64,000 nucleotides of DNA. It comes from Saururus chinensis. Its lineage: Eukaryota; Streptophyta; Magnoliopsida; Piperales; Saururaceae. A model generated the notes under the pieces. That model saw only the letters and a list, made by a program, of their open reading frames with translations. It had not been told where the DNA came from and searched no databases. The position numbers and the translations under genes are program-made. The stretch is taken from NCBI GenBank assembly GCA_035235625.1, contig CP141140.1, positions 52,757,351 through 52,821,350 of the forward strand. The letters run 5' to 3'. Positions 43,143 through 64,000 of this stretch are shown here, one piece after another. Each line of letters starts with the position of its first letter. Within the stretch, counting starts at the first letter, position 1.

Positions 43143-44575
43143 TGAATTCATTCCACCGTCTCTTCTCACCGAGGTTTGCAATCTCAGTATCAGTATCAAT
43201 CTCGGTCAACCATAGATTATCTCAGAGATATATCGGAGAGAACAAGAATGCTCCAGCATAAATTGATGCATTGGATCTCTATATATACGTGTATATGTAT
43301 GTAGTTTACTAGACTAGAACATATACCAAGTATAGTAGTGTATATGAACTTAATTACAAATGCTGATAAGGGCATTGCAAAAAATGCCTTTTCGGGTCAA
43401 TGAATTAATGAATGATATTATTAATGAAAAACGAACAAAATAAATGCTTTTAATGTGTACGTGTACTCCAACAGTGGAGGCACCCTTGCATGTCGAAAGG
43501 TGCATGTAGCAGCAGCAAAAACATTACAGATACAATGTTCAAGTGGCTCGAGAAATGAGACTAATTAGCTTTTTGTTGAACTGATAACTAGAACCAAGAG
43601 GACTTCCAGGATAAGGATCAAATAACATTCTCAAGGGTACTTTCAAAACTTCAAGGATATGCTAGACAGATAACATCAAGCTTTCCAAGTTTCTTTTCCT
43701 TTCTTCTATATTTATATGTAAAACAATTAATAGTACAACATGTGAGTGGGGATCCACCGGATCACCGCTCATGCTCAACTTTTATTTCCTGCAACAGAAC
43801 ACCCATTTTCTGAAATTTCCCACTGTTTATCATCTATCAGGGATGCAATGTCATGCAGAATAAATAATGAATTTGTCAGCAAGCATTATTCCAAATGTTG
43901 TCTCACGTCAAAATTTGCCATCTGGGTGAAGTTTAATAAAGGTCAACCTGGCATCTCTTTAACCTCAAGGTGGATCTATCCTATCATAACCTACTAACTG
44001 TGAAAAACTTAAAGGAGCTTAAATCTGATGTTCCTTTAAAACTAATCAAGCAATTATTTGATATCATTAAATTTGAGTGGAAATATGATCCAAAAACTTT
44101 AAATTTTGACCCAAGGGCAGTCAATAAGCCTTTCTCGGTTCAGAATAGTGAAGAATCAGGTTGTGTGTATACATAGGTAAGTCCCTCTTTTCACATTGTC
44201 ATGGTCTTCTAAGAGTTGTTTCTTATCGGTTGAATATGGAGTTTCTTTATTTTGATCTATATTTATTGTTTAGATTCATAAATCTGCCTATATTTATTGT
44301 TTAGATTCATAAATTTGCCACTTTGCAAACACTGGCTGCTAAAAGTATCCTATGCAGCGTCCAGTATTAGTAGCTTTGAGTGTTTTTTTTGTTTTGTTCA
44401 GATCCCTGCATCATATCTTATACTTTATTACTGGTTTTCTTTTGACTGCTTCTAAAAGTACCTTCATATAAGTGTCTGATTTCCTGTCGGATTGAACCAT
44501 CTTTTCTTTTTCAGTTTCTCTTGCACTTTATTTAGGATATATGGATATTATATATAAAAAATACTAAAAAGGACT

Positions 44576-44746
44576 AATCCTGCTGTCTGCTTATTTTATT
44601 CCTGCCGGCAGCATTCCTTTTTTGGTACACAGCTTCAGGAATGCCCTTAAGGCAATAACACTGCTGTCATTAAACCAGTGTTCTTGCCAGCAATTCCAGG
44701 AGTCTAGGATTGCTCTTAAAGCAAAAATACTGCAGTCAGCAGGATT
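44576..44746. repeat. Small inverted repeat, possible MITE
   Basis: AATCCTGCTGTCTGC (44576-44590) pairs with GCAGTCAGCAGGATT (44732-44746), one mismatch. Inside, GGAATGCCCTTAAGGCAATA and GGATTGCTCTTAAAGCAAAA are related direct units. Confidence 0.5.
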
Positions 44747-45590
44747 CCTGATGCATCCTGCCTCAAACAGCAAGTATTACACCATAAAGGACCGATGGAA
44801 AAAGATAAGAAAAAGGGACACTATGGAGAAAAGGAAGAGGACAAGCTCAAAAAGCAGTACAATACAATAAAAAACTTCAATGTAATCTTCAATTTCTCTC
44901 TTTCTCTCTCAAACTTCAATGCATACTTCCAGCCTCTAGAGAAACTATATCCTGAGTATGCAGCATTAAAAATTGTCAAAAGGGACAATTACTTTATGTT
45001 CTCAATTTTTGTAATTGTGCTTATCAGTAATAGGTCTGTTTATCAACAAGTCAACCATAAACTTAAAGGGCTACTTCTTTTCATGATCATAGAAATAGAG
45101 ATGCCAGTTCAGTCGGGTTAATAGGGGCCAGCCTAAGCTTGAGGAAGAGGCCCTAACCTAACCTACCCTCATAAATATATAAACACGAAATAGCTAATTT
45201 AAAGCCTAAATCCTAAATCAACCTTCAGTAATATAAACTAAGTGGTGGAGCTTTAAAAAATATTTCAAAATATACCCAGAATTTACCAATTAGTCTACTT
45301 TAGTTTTGACTGACCTATTACTTATGATTGGTCCTAAAGTTATATGAGTGGCAAAATTGCAAGTGCTAAAGAATGAAGATCATTCCACTTACGACAGGAA
45401 GAAATGGCTCATGAGAATTAAGTGTTGCATTAGATAAATGTCTGCAATAGAAACCAGACTGTAAGTTTTCCCTACAAAGAGATGACAAAAGTGAAAATAT
45501 GAGAAGTAGGTTTATGGAGATGATATGATAGTATATCAATTTAACTAAAAAAGACATCTCTATTACTCCATAAATCTTTTCAAAATAAAT

Positions 45591-45890
45591 GAGAGGCTTG
45601 CAACAAGAGGGCCAATCTAAGCACCACTAAAACAGAGACTCACAGAGCAAATTTTTTTGTTCACGGGGCACATATTGAATCACAGAGCACATAAAATGAG
45701 AGGCTTGAAACAAGAGGGCAAATCTAAGCAACACTAAAACAGAGACTCACAGAGCACATATTTTTGTTCACAAAGCACATATTGAATCACAGAGCACAGG
45801 GCCAATCTAAGCAACACAAATAGAGACTCACAGAGCATATATTTTTGTTCACAGAGCACATATTGAATCACAGGGCACGTATTTTTGTTC
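45591..45890 (+). repeat. Tandem repeat, unit 107 bp then shortened
   Basis: GAGAGGCTTG...ACAGAGACTCACAGAGCA...TTTTTGTTCAC starts at 45591 and again at 45698. A third unit lacks its first ~21 bp, and a fragment follows. 'TTGAATCACAGAGCAC' marks the end of each unit. Confidence 0.8.
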
Positions 45891-46497
45891 CCGGTCCCTC
45901 TTGTAATAAATTAAATTTAAACCTAAAATTTGTGAGTAATTGAAAGAATCAAAGCAAACACTAATTCGTTTCCCTTGCCCACTCTGCGCAATACAATTTT
46001 GTAAAATGAAGAGAATCATCATCCAGAACATCAAAATAAAATTGCATCACGTCTCTCACCAAACATCATACTCAGCTTCAAATGGGGAGACAAGAAGCAA
46101 TGGGTTTGGGGCCAGGGTTCCAGATAGCAAAATTTTTGAGCGAGAGGAAAGGAAGAATCTCACCGTTTCCTTATCCTTATCTTGGAGTCGACCAAGTCAT
46201 AAAGGCCTCCAGTGCAGCCAATAACGAAGAGGACTTGGTGCAAGCTTCAAATGAGATTACTACCCACAGGGGCGAAACACCCAGAAAATAAAACCAGAAG
46301 AAAACTAGATATCTATAGAAAAACACGTAAAAGGGGAAAATTTATGACTTTTACCTGCGATCCTTCTGCCAAGATGGCTTTCTGCTGCCTTTATGTGGGT
46401 AGCGGATGTCTAGCTCTACTTGCTCGTTCCCCACGATGATTCTCTACCCACAACAAAAGAAGATCATTGAGGAGCAATTCCTGTTAGTAGGTCGTTT

Positions 46498-46602
46498 TGG
46501 TGATAGGCGCGTAGTGGGAATGAAAACGCCCCTTAAGTGTGTTTTTAGCGGAGGTTTACAAATCGCTGTACAAGTGCCGCTATAGGCCTGATTTTTGTAG
46601 TG
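46498..46602 (+). mobile_element. CACTA terminus
   Basis: Ends TTTTTGTAGTG (complement CACTACAAAAA), preceded by GCGGAGGTTTACAAATCGCTGTACAAGTGCCGCTATAG-type subterminal repeats homologous to those at 43035-43142. The receptor-cluster duplication begins one or two bases beyond it. Confidence 0.65.
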
Positions 46603-48075
46603 GAATTAATCTTGAAGGAGTGCATACTCTTCCATTTCTGTTAATTCTATTACATTTTGTTAATAACGAATTTCTTCATAGCAGTTTGCTTCCGTCCCAG
46701 CTTAATTGGAACATTAAAAACATTTGCTCATTGTATTGATATTATAGCGCTTCGTAGTTTTTGTTTGTAGTTCTTCTTTACCGTCAGAATTAATGTCATC
46801 CCAATTACCACTTTCTATCAAACTTTCTCAAATCCCAACCACTTCTTTTTCATTTTGAACATGTCTTCAATGCCATCTCTGTTCCCCTCTCGAAGTACGA
46901 CGACCTAAGGTTCTTCGACTGTTTCACCGATTTAACAATTGTCTAGTCTTTGCTAAGTCAAACTTCTATTGCAGCCACATATTAATCTGAAACTTAAAAG
47001 TCATGTGGCCTTCACCACCTTAGGACTCACATCTATCTAAATAAATTAGGGTGGGAGCATGCGTGGAAGGTGTAGACCCACAACTGTGCAACAGTCTCCA
47101 TCACACAGAAATCCCGCCACAATTCCAATTGTAATCTTTTATTAGTTTTCCTACCAATTTGGCCATTAGGGTGATTGGTGGGAGAGTATAGTCAAAGAAT
47201 CCTTTCTAGAAAGCCAATGGTCTAAAATTTCTCCATGAAAATCATAACTTGCATCCATGTTGGAGAGCCAATTTATGTTATTAGAGATTTCCACATAGAC
47301 CCCAGAATTACAAGGTCGGCGTGACTTACATTAGATGCATTGCAATGTTTTTGAAAATAATTTTTTAAAAATAAATAAATAAATAAGACTATGAAGAAGA
47401 GAGTATTTGGTAGGCAAAAAGTTTTTCTAAAGAGTCATACATAATACCCTAAGTGATGTAGTTGTAATCAATTGGTGAACTTTTACTAGTGTAGAGGCTG
47501 GTGAAAGTTTGTTAGCCACTGATTACATGAAATTGATGACGCACACATTAACACCTTAATCCTATACACAAACAAAACAATTCAATTTTTTGCAATTTTT
47601 TGCTCTAATATGTTCACCAGCAAGGCCTTGTTTTGAAATTGGGCCCTACTAAATAAATGGCTTTTTATATTAACCTAATTTCATCACGTATGAAATTCAA
47701 TGCCACTTCGGTCTAGCTGCCGTGAGTAACCCAGCCAGCTGACCCGACCCAAGAATTAAGCTATCTCTATACAGTTGTATATGAGAGCGCGTTTGATTTC
47801 TCCCCTAAATCGAAATACAAGATTAATTTCAAAATCCAATTGATGGACTAATATTGCTAAAGAAAACTGGACTCAAATCCAAATTTGCGATCTCCAAACC
47901 CGCTTCCCAAATGCACCGTTTAGTATCATTGGTAAAGGAACTTTTGACCCACCATTAACCTTCCAAAGTTTACCTGTAATTCCACCAATGCCTACCTCAT
48001 GCACCCGTGCCCAATCTTGTCCCCCTCACCCTCCTACTTCCAACGTAGCTTAAGTCAGCGGAGAATAGCAGATAT

Positions 48076-48178
<103 letters not shown>

Positions 48179-48764
48179 TAAATTATACACATAAGTCTTG
48201 GGTTTATGTGTATCAGCATTATCTAAGAGGTACAAATGATTCTACCCTAAGTTATGTTATGTGTGTCATCCTAGGAATCCCGGGCTCATATAAACATACT
48301 TTACTTTTCCTAACTTAGCTTGGACAGTCATTTCTTATATATTCACAAAGCCACTTTACGCCACGTGTTTTTTTACAACAAGCACGGATCCGAATTTCGG
48401 CCATCCTCCCAACACGTGAGAAGTCCATCCACGCTACCCTCGGATAGACGAAAATCATATTACCGCCCATCTTGTAAATATTTACTCCTAGATTTTTTTT
48501 TGGCCAGATTTTTTATAACTAAGTCAAGATCACTATCTAGAACAAAGTTGAGGGTCACAGCTTCCATATTAAGGCGTTGAAAGATTCCATATTAAGGCGT
48601 TGAAAGATCAAGGCGTTGAAAGATTAATTAGTAGCATCGGTATCACTCATTCAATATGAAAATTCAATCAATATGGAGCCAGAGTAGTCGTCTAACTGAC
48701 GGTGATATTTATGGACTTTCAGGTTCTAGTCCACACAAAATTCATTAAGACGCACTCATAAGCA

Positions 48765-49399
48765 TAAAAGGCTATATTGATACATACAAGAATATCGATA
48801 ATGTAGGTATAAATTTTTTTATAAATATAAAAAAATATTATAATTAATAATATATTATTATAAGACTTCTTTTATAGCGTAGTAAGACTGTATAATGCTG
48901 TATCAATCGATATAGATATTTTAATATTAATTAATTTAAAACTATATAGTGTTATGTTCTCTGTCCCATATAAATTATTATTTACTTTTTTTTAATATTT
49001 TAAAATTAATTTATTTTAAAAATAAATAATATACTTTATATGAATCTAAGTTATATGTATAAATAAATATATATTTATAAAGTATTATATATAAAAAAAT
49101 AATTATATAAATTACATGAACCTACCCGTATTGATCTTATACAACTTTAAAAATATTATTTTTAATATAATAAAAATTTAAATTTTTAAATAAATTATAT
49201 TTTTATTTTTAAAGAAAAAATTTAAATTATTTTTAAAAATAATTTTTTAAATAATTTTTTTTTAAAATATAATATTAATATACATCAATTATATCGATAC
49301 AATACGATCAATATAACCAATACATATCGATATTTGTGTGGGGGCATATCATTCCGATATCCGTATCGGCCCATACACACTCCTTCCATGCTTAAAAAC
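48765..49399. mobile_element. AT-rich insertion in the 5' flank of copy B
   Basis: In copy A the flanks are continuous (AGAAGCA then GCCGCGAG, around 12520-12530); in B about 635 bp separates them. The insert has many GATATCGAT/TATCGATA words, no open frame and no clear inverted ends. A non-autonomous transposon is likely but not shown. Confidence 0.5.
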
Positions 49400-49690
49400 A
49401 GCCGCGAGAGGGACGACCTGAACAGTGATTTCTCCCACCTGGAAGGCTGTAAGAACTGGGCGGCTTCAGGAGCAGATTATAGAACTCGCTTTCCCTTCCA
49501 AGACCCGTAAAGGAAGTTTCCTTTGCAAGCGGCCCTCCTTTTTATTTTGGGTTCTAAGTTTCTTCCTTCCTCATCAAAGGCAGAGGATATATCGTTTGTC
49601 TGGTGAGCAAAGCATTTACTTCGTAAAATCATCTTGTACCAGACGGCAACTGAAGTCTTTGATCATTTAATGCACTGAAGGTGTGATCAG

Positions 49691-60327
<10,637 letters not shown>

Positions 60328-60436
60328 CTAGTTCCCAACTATAAGCTTTTTCATTCATGGGTTTATTTTATTTAATTATTAAAAACATTTGTAATTATAT
60401 GACTCTATAAAGATCAAAAGATAGACAATTTATAGG

Positions 60437-60442
60437 AATAAA
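60437..60442 (+). promoter_or_regulatory. Candidate poly(A) signal of copy B
   Basis: AATAAA about 110 bp after the stop, at the position equivalent to 18132-18137 of copy A. Confidence 0.4.
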
Positions 60443-60907
60443 ACATCATCAAGCAAAAAAACTCCGCTAAAGGTACTTGATGAAATTATAAGAAAAGAGC
60501 TAGCATGAGCATTCGAGTACGCTAGTTATACGTGCGCGAGCATGTCACCAGTGGCTTTGCCCAAGGAGACCGCGGTTGAGTTGGCCCAATCGACACATCC
60601 GGTATTGCACGTCCGATTGTCCTGCACTATCATACCCACAATTTTTTTAATTTTTTTTTTAATTAGTGTTACTTCAAAAAAATGAGTTTAAATTTTTTTG
60701 CTTCGTTGTGGGCCCATGCATTGTCCAAAAGGGTTAAAACATTCTTTGGCTCTTCTCTAGACTTAGGGAAATTCTTTTATTGATTTTAGATTCTATATGT
60801 ATTATTAATTGTGCTACGTGTTGAGCCAAATTGTAGAAACAATAGATAGGAGACCCAAACCATAGAATTTAGGGGGGTTTATCCTTCTACTTTCTAAATT
60901 ATATATT
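60443..60907. other. 3' flank of copy B, no gene recognised
   Basis: Aligns partly with the 3' flank of A and carries a different ~150-bp segment around 60470-60650. It ends where the Gypsy LTR begins. Confidence 0.5.
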
Positions 60908-61221
60908 TGTTGTGCCCGGTGTAGGCATAATTGGTACGCAGGAGTTCTACGTAGGGAAAGGGAAAGAAGTTGGAAGAAAAGAAAATGAGTTCTTGGATTA
61001 CTTCAAAACATACGAACAAAGGAAGAAGACGACCCCTTTATGGGGAGTCGCGCCCCACATTGGGAGTCATGCCACTAGTGGGCCCGGGTCACCCGTGGTC
61101 CACTAGTGTGCCAGTTTCTAATAATCAAAATTACAATAATCAACTGCTAACTAGCCTAATGACATAATAAAAGTACTAAAATAAAGGGATATACTATCCA
61201 CTAGTGCACCCATGCACAACA
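60908..61221 (-). repeat. Gypsy 3' LTR, 314 bp
   Basis: Begins TGTTGTGC and ends GCACAACA, a perfect 8-bp inverted terminal repeat. Confidence 0.8.
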
Positions 61222-61251
61222 CTCCACCATGCTTCTGCACACGCCTTGTCC

Positions 61252-64000
61252 TCAAGGCGACCACGAAGGATACCGGAGCAAAAACTCATCCTCAGATAAC
61301 CACGTAGCGTCCTCAAGTGGCTGGCCCTGCCAAGAGACTAAAACCTCCGTGGTAATCCGACCATAATGGCGTACACGACGCTTATCAAGTAGTGCTGCAG
61401 GAACGGGCTCAAACGAAGCGACAGGTCCCATCAAGGGAAGAGGTGGAGCATCCATAGCCAGGGTAGGGTCACCAATGCAACGACGCAGCCGGGAAACATG
61501 AAAAACCGGATGGACCAATGAACCCGCCGACAAAGTGAGGCGATAAGCAACCGAACCCACTCTCTCTTCGACAACATAGGGCCCATGAAACCGTGGAGCA
61601 AGGTTAGAGAGCTCAGGCTGGAACAAGGAGGACTGACGCTGAGGAAGAACTAAAACATAAACCAAGTCCCCCACGGCAAACTCGCGCTCAGTGTGATGGC
61701 CGTCATAAATCTGCTTCATTCGGTTCTAAGCTGCAGATAGGTTCTCTTTAAGCTGACGAAGGACCTCATCCCGAGTCTGGAGCATGTAGTCGACCTCTGC
61801 CACGGAAGACCGATGAGGCACATAGGACAGCATAGTAGGAGGCGGCATGCCATACAAAACCTCAAAAGGTGTGAACCCGGCACGAGTGTGGTAGGCGGTG
61901 TTATAAGACCACTCTGCCCAAGGAAGAAGCTGAAGCCAACGTCGGGGCTGAGCCATAGCGAAGCAACGCAAATACTGCTCCAAACAACGGTTCACGACCT
62001 CTGTCTGACCATCCGTCTGAGGGTGGTATGCGGTGCTCATGTGGAGAGAAGTGCCATGTAGAGTGAAAATTCTTGCCAAAACTGAGAGATGAAAATCCAG
62101 TCGCGATCGTAGACAATCGTGCGAGGCATACCATGTAACTTGGCCACTTCCCGAACATAAAGTTCCGCCACCGACTTAGCTGTGTAGGGATGACCCAGAG
62201 CACAAAAATGGGCATATTTAGATAGCCGATCCACGACCACCATAATCACCGACTTGCCTTGAACCAATGGTAAGGCCTCAAAAAAGTCCATGGAAACATC
62301 ATCCCAAACCAGATCCGGAATGGGCAAAGGCTGAAGTAACCCGGCCGGTGAGGTAGTGGCGGACTTGGCACGCTGACAGACATCACAAGCAGCCACAAAA
62401 TCAGTCACTACGCGACATACACCCTTCCATAAGAAGCTCTGACTGACCCATTTATAAGTGCGAAGAGCACCCTCATGACCCGCCAAAGGAGTGGCATGGA
62501 AGTGATCGATGAGACGCTGGCGCAGGTTTATAACCGCTAGCACCCAAAGACGGTCCTTCCAGAAGAGAAGGCCATCCTTCCATGCAAAACCAGGGTGCGC
62601 CGCTGGGTTGGCCTGAAGGGCCGCGATCAGAGTGGAGGTCGGGCAATCATCCTTATAAGCCTGCTGTAATTCCTCAAGAAAGGGATAAACTGGGCTGGAA
62701 ATAGCCAAACACGAACCTGGGTTGGCGCGGCGAGACAGTGCATCAGCCACAGTGTTGTCCGAGCCCCGCTTGTACACTACCTCATAGTCATAACCCAATA
62801 GCTTACTAACCCACCGCTGCTGCGTGGGCGTGGACACCCGCCATTTGAGAAAATACTTGAGTGGCTGATGGTCAGTGCGAATGAGAAACTGCCGGCCAAG
62901 CAAATAAGGGTGCCACTTCTCGACTGCAAGGACAATGGCGAGCATCTCTTTCTCGTAGACTGAGAGGGACAGGGAACGACCAGCCAAAGCCTTACTGAAG
63001 TAGGCAATGGGACGCTCCTCCTGAAGTAGTACCGCTGTAAGGACCCTCATCTCTAAACCGGTTTTTGGTTTTCTTTAATTGTTGGTTATCGTGAGATTAG
63101 TGCGTTTTCTAATCTATTCGGTGATTTCTTGAATAAATAGTGTTTAAAATAGTTTTAATCAAAATTTACTTTAAGATTAGTCATTTTAAGTGATTTTAAA
63201 TCAAATGTGATTTTTTGGGATTTTTCTGAATTTTTACTATTTTTTCAAAAATTAGGGTTTTGGCGGGACCCCTGTGAGCCCCACCGTCAAAATTTCAGTT
63301 TTTAGGTCAAATGAACCTAGACATCTAATTAAGGCCATACAAAAATTTTCAAAATTTTATTAGGCTTAATTAGTGCTTAAATTTACAAAATACCCATTTT
63401 TAGCCTACTTTTTTTATTTACACCCCAAAGCTTACCCATGCATACCCCAACCCTTACTATAAAAGGGCAAACCTGAGCCATTTCTATTTTTGGGAATAGG
63501 CTAAGGAGGGAGGTCTGGCCTAATCCCCAATTAGGCTTGGATGTGATCTTGGAGATCGTTGTGTGACTTATCTTCTTGGTTTTATGCTTATGTTTAGAAC
63601 CTTTGTGTAGGGTTCTTTGTTTTGGATTTATGTCATATTTTACAGTTATGTTTGTTTAAGACTTATTTGAGCCAGTGTGGGCTAATTAACTAAGCATGTG
63701 GGTTTGAGATTAGTTGTTTACTTTGTGATAAGCAACACTCTTTCTTTCCTTCTTATTTACTCTTGCTCAAAGGATTGTGCGTACTCAGTAATTCTATTAA
63801 TCGCCCGTGGTTAGGGTTAAGTCTTCTACTAGATCGTTTCTCAAATTTCAATTCGTCGCCCCCGCGCGCTTGACCAGCCCCTGGACCGGGTTCGGCTCGG
63901 GTCGGGCATCGCCGGGGCATGACAACTGCCCCTAGGCTGGCATCCGAAGCATCGGTCTCAACCACGAATGGCCGGCTGAAATCAGGGAGAATCAAAACAG
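61252..64000 (-). pseudogene. Gypsy polyprotein (RT end, RNase H, integrase, chromodomain), broken
   Basis: On minus: RT/RNase H junction (ILPDFSRPFVVETDASDASL at about 63990-63930), interrupted by a solo LTR (63036-63924). RNase H resumes (YFSKALAG, KEMLAIVLAVEKW, RTDHQPLKYF, DNTVADALSRR). Next come the integrase zinc region (H..H, CDVCQRAK) and the integrase core with its Asp residues (SMDFFEALP; VYDRDWIF) and Glu (DGQTEVVNRC). The C-terminal part runs to a chromodomain (VLVSWQGQPLEDATWLSEDE). Besides the insertion there is a one-base frameshift near 62075 (after FWQEF) and a TAG at 61723-61725. Few other lesions, so relatively young. A chromodomain usually guides insertion into heterochromatin. 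Confidence 0.88.
63036..63924 (-). mobile_element. Solo LTR nested in the Gypsy element
   Basis: 889 bp starting TGTAAGGACC and ending GGCATGACA on + (minus: TGTCATGCCCCGG...CCTTACA). It splits the RNase H frame between the residues LGAV and LLQEE. Flanks ACCGC (63031-63035) and ACTGC (63925-63929) are a 5-bp target duplication with one change. No internal retroelement region, so a solo LTR left by LTR-LTR recombination. Confidence 0.85.

Larger units (their letters stand above)
43143..46497. other. TE-derived DNA without recognised genes
   Basis: Several 60-110 codon frames exist (for example 43746-43997, 44795-45121 and 45940-46224, all +) but none shows a family signature. Two repeats inside are listed separately. 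It may be the body of a second CACTA element ending at 46602. Confidence 0.35.
60908..64000 (-). mobile_element. Ty3/Gypsy chromodomain retrotransposon, 3' part (runs off the window)
   Basis: The 3' LTR is 60908-61221, then a short polypurine tract (complement GGTGGAG), then the polyprotein on minus from chromodomain back to reverse transcriptase. The short LTR and the C-terminal chromodomain suggest the Reina-like group of chromoviruses. Copy A's flank continues uninterrupted past the equivalent point (about 18476). The target duplication cannot be checked because the 5' end is outside the window. Confidence 0.85.

Noticed and set aside
43746..45121. Several 60-110 codon frames between the CACTA pieces
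   Set aside because: No recognisable domain, no splice structure and no duplicate to support them.
61252..64000. Endogenous pararetrovirus
   Set aside because: Integrase, chromodomain and an LTR are present and no movement or coat protein was seen. It is a Ty3/Gypsy retrotransposon.

Overview
The window is nuclear DNA from a flowering plant. The evidence is spliced plant-type receptor kinases, plant Copia, Gypsy, hAT and CACTA elements, MITEs and an AT-rich intergenic background. The first exons of the receptor genes are GC-rich, which would fit a non-grass monocot or similar lineage, but I cannot name the species. No rRNA, tRNA or CRISPR was seen.

The host content is a small cluster of G-type (bulb-)lectin S-receptor-like kinases, all on the + strand. 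Copy A (12813-18017) and copy B (49691-60327) each have seven exons that add up to an intact 846-residue protein: signal peptide, B-lectin, S-locus glycoprotein/EGF-like, PAN, one transmembrane helix and an RD kinase. Between them lies a wrecked third copy, psi (24661-37766). It keeps the 5' flank, a start codon, a piece of the PAN domain and the transmembrane exon. The ~2.3 kb upstream of A recurs upstream of B, so this is a local segmental duplication.

The rest is nested transposons. 1-10.4 kb: LTR-derived non-coding DNA, a minisatellite and a DUF1985-type mobile-element fragment. 18.5-24.7 kb: a MITE, a (TG)n(TA)n tract, a Copia gag/protease relic and purine tracts. 24.7-29.9 kb: a complete but dead hAT element with an 8-bp target duplication, inside the 5' flank of psi. 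31.2-37.0 kb: a rearranged Copia element in intron 1 of psi. 37.8-46.6 kb: a Gypsy gag fragment, a 1.35-kb palindrome and CACTA pieces. 52.0-57.2 kb: the related Copia element in intron 1 of B. 60.9-64.0 kb: the 3' part of a chromodomain Gypsy element with a solo LTR inserted in it, running off the window.

The main biological observation is the patchwork history of the receptor cluster. The ectodomains of A and B differ at about 40 of 436 residues, but exons 4-7 (most of the kinase) differ at about 3 of 302. Psi and B share one Copia insertion at the same base of intron 1, and A has the empty site. Intron 1 of B carries a visible join between psi-like and A-like sequence. Together this points to repeated recombination or gene conversion that keeps the kinase uniform while the ligand-binding half diversifies. 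I found no clear sign of an entirely new type of system.
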